The translations under genes and the position numbers were made by a program. Below are positions 52,715 through 61,958 of a stretch of 64,000 nucleotides of DNA, one piece after another (within the stretch, counting starts at the first letter, position 1; the number at the start of each line of letters is the position of its first letter). The stretch is from Sinorhizobium terangae. GTDB taxonomy: Bacteria; Pseudomonadota; Alphaproteobacteria; Rhizobiales; Rhizobiaceae. Location of the stretch: the NCBI RefSeq assembly GCF_029714365.1, contig NZ_CP121660.1, positions 1,302,001-1,366,000 of the forward strand, read 5' to 3'. The notes beneath the pieces are model-generated. The model ran no database searches, was not told the DNA's origin, and saw nothing but the letters and a program-made list of their open reading frames with translations.

Positions 52715-53766
52715 CAGGCCAATACCTCTTTCCTCGTCATGGCGCGGACGACCCTGCAAAGCGTGTCGGAAACCCCAAAGCCGCCCGATTTGGTAATGTA
52801 GAATTGGCCGCCATGCTCGGCAACCGGCAGGCCCGGCAGCACTTCTCCGACCAGGCGAAGTATCCGAATGCCCTGGCGGTCGAAATAGGCCTCCGCCGTG
52901 GCTCCACCCGAGAGTAGCATCGTCCGGCATTCGCCGCAGAAGGCCACCACGGATTCCGCGAGCGCCGCTGCCACGTCCAGTGCCCGGGCTGTCGATACGC
53001 CTTCCACCGCCTGTATCAAGGTCACGTCGTCAGCGCGTTCGTATCCGTGACCGGCCTGCTGCACTCGCCCTGCCGGTGCTGAGCGATAGAGGAGATCCGG
53101 CACGGCTCGCCGCAGCTCCTCTACCTGCGATACCGTTATCGGATCCCGGGAGCCGATTGCCATCAGCAACCGCCCTTCCCGCGCGGCAAAGGGCTCAGCG
53201 CGCCGCCTGCCCATTCTACTTGCCAACGCATTGGCGAGCGACAGGGCACCGACAAGAAGATCGTCCGGCGCAATGGCATCGACGGCGGCCCGCATCTCCT
53301 CCACCGTCTCCGTGTCCGGAATGACGGCGCAATCGGCGACGGCACCCAGACGCGCAGCGATGGAGATCGGTTGATCGACCCCGAAGCCACAGATCTGGCC
53401 ATCACGGACGACCCGGCCGAATTCCGGGATTGCCGGCAAGACGACGGCCTTCGCAAAATCCAGGACGGAAAGCTCCGCCTCGACGTTGCCCTTCAGCCGC
53501 GAGTCGACCTTCTTGAAAAGTCTCATGCCGGGCGTCATCGCCTGCTGCGCGAGGCGGACGCGTCGCGCCGCCTCGTCCGGTTCGATCTCGCGGCTGCGCG
53601 TGGTCACCGCGACCACATCGGAGCCGCCCGCGATCGCCTCGCCGAGCGCGCTCTGGTCTGCGACCACGTCGACCGAAAATCCATGGACCGCGAAAGGCGC
53701 CGCCGTGTCGAGCGCGCCGGTGAGGTCATCGGCGACGATCAGCAGCCTGTTCTGCACAACATCCAT
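52714..53766 (-). CDS. DUF1537 four-carbon acid sugar kinase
   Basis: About 350 aa, at the short end for the family. The N-terminal DUF1537 domain shows the ADDLTGALDTAAPF motif and FKKVDSRLKGN. The C-terminal nucleotide-binding domain has LSGGATAEAYF and FYITKSGGFG. Known members (DtnK, OtnK types) phosphorylate D-threonate, L-threonate or 3-oxo-tetronate at O4. Here the partner PdxA2-type dehydrogenase lies on the convergent operon 3 kb away. The start ATG 53766 has a poor ribosome site; TTG 53778 is an alternative. Confidence 0.88.
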   Translation of the reverse strand: MDVVQNRLLIVADDLTGALDTAAPFAVHGFSVDVVADQSALGEAIAGGSDVVAVTTRSREIEPDEAARRVRLAQQAMTPGMRLFKKVDSRLKGNVEAELSVLDFAKAVVLPAIPEFGRVVRDGQICGFGVDQPISIAARLGAVADCAVIPDTETVEEMRAAVDAIAPDDLLVGALSLANALASRMGRRRAEPFAAREGRLLMAIGSRDPITVSQVEELRRAVPDLLYRSAPAGRVQQAGHGYERADDVTLIQAVEGVSTARALDVAAALAESVVAFCGECRTMLLSGGATAEAYFDRQGIRILRLVGEVLPGLPVAEHGGQFYITKSGGFGVSDTLCRVVRAMTRKEVLA

Positions 53767-54078
53767 GCGGGCGTCCAATTTTACAAATTCTCAAAAGATG
53801 AGCGCGGATTCGCGCCAATTTTTTCCTTTCAAATCATGGCAGAACCTGCGGCGAAGGCAACATATTTTTTACAACTATCGGACAAGTTTGAACGTCTCCG
53901 TTGCCGCTCGCGGGAACGTGGGCGGGAGAGACGCCGTGCCGTCTCAAACCAGCTTGGTACTGTGAGCGCTGAACAAAGGAAAAGCCGGACCTGCAGGAGA
54001 GCAGATCCGGCTGATGTCAGTGTGTTCAAGATGAGAAACGGACGTCCTGCCGGAGCTTTCCGCCCCGACGTCAACCGA
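53767..54078. other. Intergenic region with azgA terminator and kinase promoter
   Basis: 312 bp without a gene. The part near 53767-53900 is AT-rich (TTTTACAAATTCTC and TATTTTTTACAACTATC) and should hold the promoter of the DUF1537-GntR pair, with loose TTACAA-type sequences that may be GntR sites. The azgA terminator lies at 53976-54013. Confidence 0.45.
53976..54013 (-). terminator. Intrinsic terminator of azgA
   Basis: AGCCGGA (53983-53989 on plus) and TCCGGCT (54006-54012) form the stem, with a 16-base gap that contains a smaller CTGCAG. On the minus strand the stem is followed by TTTCCTTTG. It lies 67 bp beyond the azgA stop. Confidence 0.65.
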
Positions 54079-55371
54079 TCAGCTGCCGAAGAACGCGAAG
54101 CGAACGACGAACAGCGCTGCCACGATCTGTGTCGCCGGGTGGATGACGCTCCACTTGCCGGTGCATACCTTGAGCACGACGTAGCTCACGAAGCCGAAGG
54201 CAAGACCGTTGGCGATCGAATAGGTGAAGGGCATGGCGATCGCCGTCAGGGCTGCCGGTGCCGCTTCGGTCAGGTCATCCCATTCCACTTCGGTGAGTTC
54301 GCGCATCATCAGGCCCGCCACATAGAGCAGCGCTGGTGCCGTTGCATAGGACGGAACCGCAGCGGCGAGCGGCGAGATGAACAGAGCCGCGAGGAAAAGC
54401 ACCGCAATGGTCAGCGCGGTGAGGCCGGTGCGGCCGCCGGCCTGGACGCCGGAAGCGCTCTCCACATAGGCCGTGGTGCTGCTCGTGCCCATCAGGGAGC
54501 CGGCGATGATCGCCGAGCTGTCGGCAAGCAGAGCGCGGCCAAGACGGTTGGGCTTGCCCTCCTCGACCAGCTTCGCGCGCTTGGCGACGCCGATCAGCGT
54601 GCCGGTCGCGTCGAACACTTCGACGAGCACGAAGACGAGGATGACATGGAGCAGGCCGCCATGCAGCGCGCCCACGATGTCGAGCTGCAGGAACGTCGGG
54701 GCGATGCTCGGCGGCGCCGAAACGATACCCTTGAACTCGCTGACGCCGAGCAGCATCGACAGGACAGTGACGACGAGGATGCCGATCAGGATCGCGCCGC
54801 GGATCTTTAGCGAATCCAGCACGGCGATGACGAAGAAGCCGAGGATCGCGAGCAAGGGCCCTGTCTGCTTGAGGTCGCCGAGGCCGACGAGCGTTGCGGG
54901 ATTATCGACGACGATACCGGCGTTCTTGAGCGCGATGATGCCGAGGAACAGGCCGATACCGGTCGCAATCGCGCTGCGCAGCGAATGCGGGATGCCGGCG
55001 ATCAGCCAGCTTCGCACGCCCGTGACCGTCAGCAGCAGGAAGATGAGGCCGGAGATGAACACCGCGCCGAGGGCCTGCTGCCAGGTGAAGCCGAGGGCGG
55101 CGACGACGGTGAAGGCAAAGAAGGCGTTGAGCCCCATGCCCGGCGCCATGCCGATCGGCCAATTGGCGACGAGGGCCATGACGACAGAGCCTAGTGCGGC
55201 GGCAAGACAGGTCGCGACGAAGATCGCATCGCGATCCATCCCGGTCGTCGACAGAATGTCGGGGTTCACGAAGATGATGTACGACATCGTCAGGAATGTC
55301 GTCAGCCCGGCAACCATCTCGGTGCGGGCAGTCGTCCCATGCTCTTTCAGTTTGAATAGTCGTTCAAACAT
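54079..55371 (-). CDS. NCS2 purine permease, AzgA family
   Basis: A 430-aa inner-membrane symporter with about 12-14 hydrophobic segments, expected to import adenine, guanine or hypoxanthine. Conserved parts: FKLKEHGTTARTEMVAGLTTF, PIGMAPGMGLNAFFAF, SATGTLIGVAKRA-like FDATGTLIGVAK, and GTSSTTAYVESASGVQAGGRTG. GGGAGGAAAA stands directly before ATG 55371. It is a single gene, ending at its own terminator. The shared 16-base element 240 bp upstream links it to the purine catabolic genes at 25-41 kb. Confidence 0.93.
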   Translation of the reverse strand: MFERLFKLKEHGTTARTEMVAGLTTFLTMSYIIFVNPDILSTTGMDRDAIFVATCLAAALGSVVMALVANWPIGMAPGMGLNAFFAFTVVAALGFTWQQALGAVFISGLIFLLLTVTGVRSWLIAGIPHSLRSAIATGIGLFLGIIALKNAGIVVDNPATLVGLGDLKQTGPLLAILGFFVIAVLDSLKIRGAILIGILVVTVLSMLLGVSEFKGIVSAPPSIAPTFLQLDIVGALHGGLLHVILVFVLVEVFDATGTLIGVAKRAKLVEEGKPNRLGRALLADSSAIIAGSLMGTSSTTAYVESASGVQAGGRTGLTALTIAVLFLAALFISPLAAAVPSYATAPALLYVAGLMMRELTEVEWDDLTEAAPAALTAIAMPFTYSIANGLAFGFVSYVVLKVCTGKWSVIHPATQIVAALFVVRFAFFGS

Positions 55372-55868
55372 TTTTCCTCCCTTGGCAGACGCCGTCACGA
55401 CGCAGCCGAACGACAGAGACCGGGCAGATGCTCCTCCAACTTCCCGACCATTTTGATTTTTGACCAGTCCCGGAATTCAAGACGTCGGGTGGTCATCTCG
55501 GCCCTTCGGCCCGCACCGGATGGGCGTAACGCTTGCCTCATTCGGAGCGAAGTCATTGTGCGTCTTCACGCGAATGATCGCTAGCCACCCATTCCGACGC
55601 TACAGGCGAAAGACTTTCAAATTTTTCCAGCGCAGTGAGACCCCGACGCACCCTCGTGCCCGGGCTCCGTCATGGAAGACTGCGCGCCGACGCCGCCCTC
55701 TATCTGCCCCGCTCGCAGAAGCCGGACAGAAGCTGATGGCAGGCCCGATCAAGCAGCGATGGGTGACGACGGGGAAAATGCAGGAAACAGATGGAGTCGA
55801 TCGCGCTCAACGCCAAGCTCGCAGCCTTGAGCTGTAAGAGAACGGGCCGGTAAATGGACGATCAGCGA
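55372..55868. other. Intergenic region upstream of azgA
   Basis: 497 bp without a convincing gene; a short open frame (55460-55837) has no family resemblance. It contains the azgA leader and the element AGACTTTCAAATTTTT at 55611-55626. It also follows the LuxR-type gene, which ends at 55869 on the same strand, so part of it is that gene's 3' region. Confidence 0.45.
55611..55626. promoter_or_regulatory. Shared purine-gene element upstream of azgA
   Basis: AGACTTTCAAATTTTT, identical over 16 bases to 39139-39154 in the uraH/puuE promoter. It lies 240 bp before the azgA start, so the transcript leader would be long or the element is a remote operator. Confidence 0.45.
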
Positions 55869-56615
55869 TCAGTGGCGCTCTTTCAAACTGCGGAACCGCG
55901 CAGCCGCTTCCGTTCTGTTGTGTGCGCCGAGTTTCGTTATGATGTTGTGCAGGTGAATCTTCACCGTGTGTTCGGACAGGCGAAACTCCGCGGCAATCAG
56001 CTTGTTTTGCAGACCGCGGGCGACCATTTCAAGGATCTGCATTTCGCGAGCGGTCAACTCCGCGAAACGCGCCTCTTCGCTTCGAGGCCGAGGCGACATA
56101 CCGCCATTGCCGGAAGGCAGGTCGGCACTATGGCCATTCTTCCGCGCCCGCAGGATCAATCCGGGTGGAAGATACTCGCCGCCTGAGAGCATCAGCCTGA
56201 TTACCGACAGCCACAGATCGAGTCTGAGGTTCATGGGAAGGACACTGCGGACCAAGGGCGAGTTGGGGAGCTTGATAAGGCACGCGTCCAGGTTCTGGTC
56301 ATGAGGTTCGATGACGGCGGTAAGAGCCTGAGGGTGGGCATGGAGGAGTTCGGACGACCTCTCTTCGGCTTCGCTTATCAGTGCGATATCGACGAGGATG
56401 AGCGATACGGGATGGGAAAAGAGGCTGAAGGCCGCGCCGACATCCTCGACCTGTTCGACAACGACCCATGGAAATTCCCTTTCGAGAGCATGGATCAGCC
56501 TCTCCGAGATTGTCCCGGCATTGGCTATGATCAGGATAACGCGTTGTGGTTCGCGCCGGCGCTCAGTCGCGGTCTCACTCGCTATGCCGACACCGTCGCA
56601 ATTGCCGCTGCTCAT
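55869..56615 (-). CDS. LuxR-family regulator with degenerate receiver domain
   Basis: A 248-aa protein. Residues about 25-130 look like a response-regulator receiver (VILIIANAGTISERLIHALE, SLILVDIAL) but the paired acidic residues after the first strand are missing, so normal phosphorylation is unlikely. The C-terminal LuxR helix-turn-helix (FAELTAREMQILEMVARGLQNKLIA, SEHTVKIHLHNIITKLG) is intact. GAGGGA precedes ATG 56615. Divergent from the ExoF-like gene across 531 bp, so it may control polysaccharide genes. Confidence 0.88.
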   Translation of the reverse strand: MSSGNCDGVGIASETATERRREPQRVILIIANAGTISERLIHALEREFPWVVVEQVEDVGAAFSLFSHPVSLILVDIALISEAEERSSELLHAHPQALTAVIEPHDQNLDACLIKLPNSPLVRSVLPMNLRLDLWLSVIRLMLSGGEYLPPGLILRARKNGHSADLPSGNGGMSPRPRSEEARFAELTAREMQILEMVARGLQNKLIAAEFRLSEHTVKIHLHNIITKLGAHNRTEAAARFRSLKERH

Positions 56616-57146
56616 CAAGCACGTCCCTCTCCGCGGAATGCGTCGATCGGCAAGGTGCTTGCCGAGGAGAGCAAACCGCAAGTCTGCCGCAAGGTAACCT
56701 TAGCTCACACGAGCCGCGGTCGCGACGGCGCCAAAGGGTTGAGGCATGCCTAGAAGGACGTCCCGGAACAAAACGTGTTCCCGCCTGCCCTATCCGAAGG
56801 AACTAGGCCGTTGGGACCATCACCCTCCATCTATCGATAGGGTCAACAATACTCTTCTGCCTGTACTTTGCGCGTATCATCCTAATGTCGAACAAGGGAG
56901 AACGACTGCAACGCCCCTTTGTTTGGGATAAAACGGCCGCTTCACTGCTTCACCAATATTGATGAAGCCGAACCACTGGGCTTCCTCTTTCAAATATTCG
57001 GAGAAATTTGCACACTTGCCATTGCAGCGTCGGAATCTTGCAGACATGCGCGTTACGCGACTCACGCGACGATAAGCTTGTCGGAGAAGCGTTCTTCTCC
57101 GCTTGAGGGTGTGACGAGGACACTGCTTTGCAGGTTGGAGAAATAT
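56616..57146. other. Divergent region between LuxR-type and ExoF-like genes
   Basis: 531 bp with no supported gene; the open frame from 56919 is the upstream extension of the ExoF-like gene without family resemblance. It contains a perfect 10-base palindrome CTATCGATAG (56831-56840), a possible operator, and the ExoF-like ribosome site at 57135-57140. A long divergent leader like this is common before exopolysaccharide genes. Confidence 0.45.
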
Positions 57147-58445
57147 ATGCGAGCATCCTGCCGCATTTGCAGCATTTTCCTCCGAAACTTTTCCTTTGCG
57201 GCTGCGCTCACCATCGTCGGCGCCGTGTCGACACCTGCCTGGGCCGATGCGCCCGAACTTGCGCCTCGGACGAAAATACGCTTGACGATCATGCAGTGGA
57301 TGCCGACCAAGGGCGAATATGTGCCATGGGCGCTCGGCGGAGAATTCGTTGTGTCCGAAGCGGGTGCCATCTCGGTGCCGGTCATCGGCACCGTGACCGT
57401 CGGCAACCTCGACAAGGCTCAGCTTGCTGCCGAAATCGCCAAACGCCTGCAGGCCAAGATCGGGCTGGTCGAGGCACCGGAGACGACCGTCGAGATCGTC
57501 GAATACCCGCCAGTCTATGTTGTCGGAGACGTGACGACACCAGGAGAATACAAGTTCCGCCCCGGGCTGACCGTGCTGCAGGCCTTGGCCATGAGTGGCG
57601 GGGAGCTCCGCGAGACCAGTTCCGGGCCTCCGCAGGACAATATCACGCTCATCGGCGAGCTGCGGGGAATTGACAACGCACAGCTGCGCAGCAACGCGAG
57701 AATAGCGCGGCTGCAGGCGGAAATGTCGGGTGTAGAGGAAATAGCCTTCGCCCAGCCTCTGAACGCCGACACGGCGCTTGTCGCGGCGATCCAGGACCAG
57801 GAACGGATCATCTTTTCGACACGTGCAAACGTGGTTGCCCGGCAATCGAAGTCGCTGTCCGAACTGCGCGGTCTCCTCAACCAGGAAATCCGGGTCCTTG
57901 AAGAGAAGGTGAAAGCCGCGGAAGCCAGCATAGAAGTAGCGGAGCGAGAACTTAAAGGCGTGAAAACCCTCGTCGAACGAGGCGTCGCCGTCGCATCGCG
58001 ACAGTCGGACCTGGAGCGCGCGCTTGCCAACGATCGCGCCAATCGCCTGGATTTCGTGACCGCGATCATGCGGGCGCGGCAGAATATCAGTGAAACGACA
58101 CGAAACCTCGAGGGGCTTTACGACAATCGCCAGGCCGAGATCGCCAGCGAACTGCAATCGGAGCAAGCGACGCTCGAACAACTGAAACTGAAGCGCGCCA
58201 CCATGGAGAGGCTGTTGTTCGACAGGCTTTCGTCCACTGGGGATCCCGAGCCGCGCGGTGGAGCGGCAACCAGCTTCGCCATTATCCGCCGAGGCGATGG
58301 CAAAATCGGTGAGGTTCCAGCGTCGGAGACGACAGCGCTGATGCCGGGAGACGTCGTCAAGGTCGTCGCTCGACGGATGCCTAGTATGTCCGAGCCGCCT
58401 CTGACCCGTTCAATAGACCCGCAACCCGGTCAGGCCAGCCAATGA
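57147..58445 (+). CDS. ExoF-like polysaccharide export protein
   Basis: A 432-aa envelope protein. ATG 57147 is 6 bases after TTGGAG and gives a signal peptide ([20 protein letters not shown]). It has a Poly_export domain ([20 protein letters not shown], residues about 50-120), an SLBB-like domain ([20 protein letters not shown]), a long coiled coil (about residues 215-370, rich in Glu, Arg and Leu), and a short proline-rich end. This layout and length match rhizobial ExoF (about 420 aa), an outer-membrane export channel component. It heads the rml/Wzx cluster and should export the polymer. Confidence 0.9.
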   Translation: MRASCRICSIFLRNFSFAAALTIVGAVSTPAWADAPELAPRTKIRLTIMQWMPTKGEYVPWALGGEFVVSEAGAISVPVIGTVTVGNLDKAQLAAEIAKRLQAKIGLVEAPETTVEIVEYPPVYVVGDVTTPGEYKFRPGLTVLQALAMSGGELRETSSGPPQDNITLIGELRGIDNAQLRSNARIARLQAEMSGVEEIAFAQPLNADTALVAAIQDQERIIFSTRANVVARQSKSLSELRGLLNQEIRVLEEKVKAAEASIEVAERELKGVKTLVERGVAVASRQSDLERALANDRANRLDFVTAIMRARQNISETTRNLEGLYDNRQAEIASELQSEQATLEQLKLKRATMERLLFDRLSSTGDPEPRGGAATSFAIIRRGDGKIGEVPASETTALMPGDVVKVVARRMPSMSEPPLTRSIDPQPGQASQ

Positions 58446-58524
58446 CCCGCGTAGACGAGGTCTCGCTTCGATCGCCGCTGGCCGAAGTTGCACGCAACCA
58501 CTGCAGTTTCAAGGGGGAGGCAAA

Positions 58525-59403
58525 ATGAAAGGGATCATCCTGGCGGGAGGAAGTGGCACCCGCCTCTACCCGCTCACCATCGCCGTCTCCAAGCAGATCC
58601 TGCCGATCTACGACAAGCCAATGATCTACTATCCGTTGAGCGTGTTGATGCTCACCGGCATCCGGGAGATTCTCATCATCTCCACGCCACGCGACCTGCC
58701 CTGCTTCGAGGCGCTCCTCGGCGACGGTTCCGCCTTCGGGCTGAGCCTCTCCTACGCCGAACAGCCGCACCCCAATGGGCTCGCCGAGGCCTTCATCATC
58801 GGCCGCGAATTCATCGGCAACGGCAATGTCGCGATGATCCTCGGCGACAATATCTTCTTCGGCAACGGCCTGCCGAATGTCTGCCGGCAGGCCGCATCCC
58901 GTGAAACGGGCGCCTCCGTGTTTGCCTATCGCGTCGACGACCCGGAGCGCTACGGCGTCGTCACCTTCGACCAGAGGACAGGCAAGGCGAAGACGATCGA
59001 AGAGAAGCCTGCGAGGCCGAAATCCAACTGGGCGGTGACCGGCCTCTATTTCTACGACAACGACGTCGCGGACATTGCCGCTTCGATCAAGCCATCGGCG
59101 CGAGGCGAACTCGAAATCACCACGGTCAACAACATCTATCTCGCACGGGAACAATTGCACGTCTGCCAGCTCGGACGCGGCTATGCTTGGCTCGACACCG
59201 GCACCTATGACAGCCTGCACGATGCCTCGTCCTTCGTGCGAACGGTCGAACGCAGACAGGGCGTCCAGATAGCCTGTCCGGAAGAGATCGCGCTCGATAT
59301 GGGCTGGCTCGGGCCCGAGGACGTGCTGAGGCGCGCCAGCGTGCTCGGGAGGACTGCTTACGCCTCCTACCTTCGACGCCTCGTGGAGGAGTACGCCGCA
59401 TGA
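58525..59403 (+). CDS. rmlA: Glucose-1-phosphate thymidylyltransferase
   Basis: A 292-aa enzyme making dTDP-glucose from dTTP and glucose 1-phosphate, the first step of dTDP-L-rhamnose synthesis. [18 protein letters not shown] is the nucleotide-binding signature; [27 protein letters not shown], and [16 protein letters not shown] are conserved. ATG 58525 follows GGGGGAGG by 6 bases. It starts the tight rmlACBD run; rmlC overlaps by 4 bp. Confidence 0.96.
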   Translation: MKGIILAGGSGTRLYPLTIAVSKQILPIYDKPMIYYPLSVLMLTGIREILIISTPRDLPCFEALLGDGSAFGLSLSYAEQPHPNGLAEAFIIGREFIGNGNVAMILGDNIFFGNGLPNVCRQAASRETGASVFAYRVDDPERYGVVTFDQRTGKAKTIEEKPARPKSNWAVTGLYFYDNDVADIAASIKPSARGELEITTVNNIYLAREQLHVCQLGRGYAWLDTGTYDSLHDASSFVRTVERRQGVQIACPEEIALDMGWLGPEDVLRRASVLGRTAYASYLRRLVEEYAA

Positions 59404-59981
59404 GCCTTGAGGTCAGATCGCTCGACCTTGACGGGGTCCTCGAGATTGTGCCGCGCAAGATGGGAGACGAACGCGGCTTCTTTTCGGAAACCTGGAACGC
59501 CCGGCAATTCGCCGAACACGGCATCGCGCTGGATTTCGTCCAGGACAACCACTCCTATTCCGCTTCGCGTGGCGTCCTGCGGGGCCTTCACTACCAGCTT
59601 CCGCCCTACGCGCAGGACAAACTGGTGAGGGTGGTCAAAGGTGCCATTTTCGATGTCGCAGTCGATATCCGTCGAGGATCACCCAGCTTCGCGAGATGGG
59701 CCGCCATCGAGATTTCCGCCCGCCGATGGAATCAGCTCCTGGTTCCCAGGGGCTTCGCGCACGGCTTTCTGACACTCGAGCCGGACACGGAGGTGGTCTA
59801 CAAGGTCACAAATCCCTATTCGCCCGCCCATGATCGCGCGATCCGTTTCGACGACCCTGACATCGCGATAGCCTGGCCGCTGCCCCTTGCGGAACTGCAA
59901 CTGTCCGAGAAGGATCGGACGGCTCCACAGCTGCGGCAGGCCGAGGTGTTCGAATTCGCTGCGGGAGAAGAGCGTCCATGA
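59400..59981 (+). CDS. rmlC: dTDP-4-dehydrorhamnose 3,5-epimerase
   Basis: A 193-aa cupin enzyme. [40 protein letters not shown] with the catalytic histidine region, [22 protein letters not shown], and [12 protein letters not shown] are all typical. ATG 59400 overlaps the rmlA stop (ATGA). It epimerises the 4-keto-6-deoxyglucose intermediate made by RmlB. Confidence 0.95.
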   Translation: MSLEVRSLDLDGVLEIVPRKMGDERGFFSETWNARQFAEHGIALDFVQDNHSYSASRGVLRGLHYQLPPYAQDKLVRVVKGAIFDVAVDIRRGSPSFARWAAIEISARRWNQLLVPRGFAHGFLTLEPDTEVVYKVTNPYSPAHDRAIRFDDPDIAIAWPLPLAELQLSEKDRTAPQLRQAEVFEFAAGEERP

Positions 59982-61045
59982 ACATCCTCGTCACCGGCGG
60001 TGCCGGGTTCATCGGTTCCGCGCTTTGCCGCCATCTTGTGGCCGACCCAAGCAAGCGCGTGATCAACCTCGACAAGCTGACCTATGCCGGCAATCCGGCC
60101 TCGCTCCGACAAATCGAGAACTTTCCCAACTACCGTTTCATCCGCGGCGATATCTGCAACGAAGAGGCCGTGGCCGGCATCCTGCATGCAGAAAAGATCG
60201 ACCGCATCATGCATCTTGCTGCAGAGACGCATGTCGACCGCTCGATCGATGGACCTGGCTCATTCATCGAGACCAATATCCTCGGTACGTTCAGGCTGCT
60301 CCAGGCCGCGCTGAAATTCTGGCGCAGCCTTCCCGAAGAGGCGGCCGAGCGGTTCCGCTTCCACCATGTGTCCACCGATGAGGTGTTCGGCGACCTTCCC
60401 TTCGATGACGGTGCCTTTGACGAAGATACCCCCTATGCTCCATCCTCGCCCTATTCCGCCTCGAAGGCGGCATCCGATCATCTCGTCCGCGCCTGGCACC
60501 ACACCTTTGGCCTGCCGGTGGTGATCACCAACTGCTCGAACAACTATGGTCCTTTTCATTTCCCGGAGAAGCTGGTGCCCCTGATCATTCTCAACGCATT
60601 GGAGGAAAAGCCGCTGCCCATCTACGGCACCGGCGCGAATGTTCGCGACTGGCTATATGTCGACGACCACGCGCGAGCGCTGGAGCTGGTAGCTGGCCAA
60701 GGTGCGACCGGCGAAAGCTACAATATCGGCGGAGGCTCCGAGCGCACCAATCTCGCCGTCGTGGAGACGATATGCGATATCCTCGACCGTAAGAGACCAC
60801 GCCGAAACCGGAAGAGTTATCGCGACCTCATCGCATTCGTGGACGATCGGCCAGGTCACGACCGCCGTTACGCCATGAACACGGCCAAGATCGAGCGCGA
60901 ACTCGGCTGGCGACCGCTGGAAAGCTTCGAAACGGGACTGGCGCGGACGATCGACTGGTATCTGGACAACGGCTGGTGGTGGCAGCCGATCCGCGAGCGC
61001 AGCTATCGGGGGGAGCGCCTCGGCAAGTCGGTGGTGGCGCGATGA
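59978..61045 (+). CDS. rmlB: dTDP-glucose 4,6-dehydratase
   Basis: A 355-aa extended short-chain dehydrogenase. [19 protein letters not shown] binds [26 protein letters not shown], and [17 protein letters not shown] (catalytic Tyr and Lys) are present, with [15 protein letters not shown] in the middle. Start ATG 59978 overlaps the rmlC stop. It makes dTDP-4-keto-6-deoxyglucose, also a branch point to amino sugars made with DegT aminotransferases, such as the one at the window edge. Confidence 0.96.
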   Translation: MNILVTGGAGFIGSALCRHLVADPSKRVINLDKLTYAGNPASLRQIENFPNYRFIRGDICNEEAVAGILHAEKIDRIMHLAAETHVDRSIDGPGSFIETNILGTFRLLQAALKFWRSLPEEAAERFRFHHVSTDEVFGDLPFDDGAFDEDTPYAPSSPYSASKAASDHLVRAWHHTFGLPVVITNCSNNYGPFHFPEKLVPLIILNALEEKPLPIYGTGANVRDWLYVDDHARALELVAGQGATGESYNIGGGSERTNLAVVETICDILDRKRPRRNRKSYRDLIAFVDDRPGHDRRYAMNTAKIERELGWRPLESFETGLARTIDWYLDNGWWWQPIRERSYRGERLGKSVVAR

Positions 61046-61953
61046 AAGTGCTCGTCACCGGTACGACCGGGCAGCTCGCAAGCAGCCTGATCGAGCTTAC
61101 GGCGCCACTGAGCGACATCGAAATGATCGCCGTCGGCCGCCCCGAGTTCGACCTCACTCAGCCGGTCCCGATGCGGGAGGCGATCGTTGCGGCAAGACCT
61201 GACGTTGTCATCTCGGCCGCCGCCTACACGGCCGTCGATCGCGCCGAGGACGAGCCTGCGCTCGCTCATGCCGTCAACGTGGTGGGCGCCGCGTGCGTTG
61301 CCGAGGCAGCGGCAAAACTCGGCGTACCCATCATCCACCTGTCGACCGACTACGTCTTTTCCGGCGACGGTCGCGGTCCGCACAGGGAAGACGACGCGAC
61401 GAGACCTGGCACTTTCTATGGCGCGACCAAGCTCGAAGGCGAGCGGGCGGTGGCAAGCATAACGCCTCGCCACATCATCTTGCGGACAAGCTGGGTCTAC
61501 AGTCCCTTTGGCAACAACTTCGTCAAAACGATGCTGAGGCTTGCTAAAAGGCGGGACACTCTGACGGTCGTCTCCGACCAATACGGCAATCCGACGTCGG
61601 CACTGGATTTGGCAACCGCCATACTGGAGATCGCCAGACAGCCGCAAAGAGATCGATTCGGCCTCTATCACCTTGCGGGAACCGGCGAGACCAACTGGTC
61701 GGGTTTCGCGCGGCACATTCTAGCCGTCAGCCGCGCAAATGGCGGCCCATCCGCGACCGTGCAGGACATTGCCAGCGCCGACTACCCGACAAGAGCCCGG
61801 CGCCCAGCGGACTCGCGCCTTTGCACGGAGAAGTTCGAGAAAACTTTCGGACGGCGCCTGCCCGCCTGGCAAACGAGCGCGGAAACAGTCGTCCGGCGGC
61901 TTCTCCATGCTGGCCAATGGCCGAAAATCCCTGAGGGCCAACCGCAGGTGTGA
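61042..61953 (+). CDS. rmlD: dTDP-4-dehydrorhamnose reductase
   Basis: A 303-aa SDR-fold enzyme giving dTDP-L-rhamnose. [16 protein letters not shown] is the cofactor site; [27 protein letters not shown], and [13 protein letters not shown] (catalytic Tyr and Lys) are visible, and the C-terminal [12 protein letters not shown] is typical. ATG 61042 overlaps the rmlB stop. Confidence 0.95.
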   Translation: MKVLVTGTTGQLASSLIELTAPLSDIEMIAVGRPEFDLTQPVPMREAIVAARPDVVISAAAYTAVDRAEDEPALAHAVNVVGAACVAEAAAKLGVPIIHLSTDYVFSGDGRGPHREDDATRPGTFYGATKLEGERAVASITPRHIILRTSWVYSPFGNNFVKTMLRLAKRRDTLTVVSDQYGNPTSALDLATAILEIARQPQRDRFGLYHLAGTGETNWSGFARHILAVSRANGGPSATVQDIASADYPTRARRPADSRLCTEKFEKTFGRRLPAWQTSAETVVRRLLHAGQWPKIPEGQPQV

Positions 61954-61958
61954 GGCGA

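Noticed and set aside
55460..55837. 125-aa open frame upstream of azgA
   Set aside because: Arg/Pro-rich composition without a domain or ribosome site; the region is better explained as a regulatory spacer.
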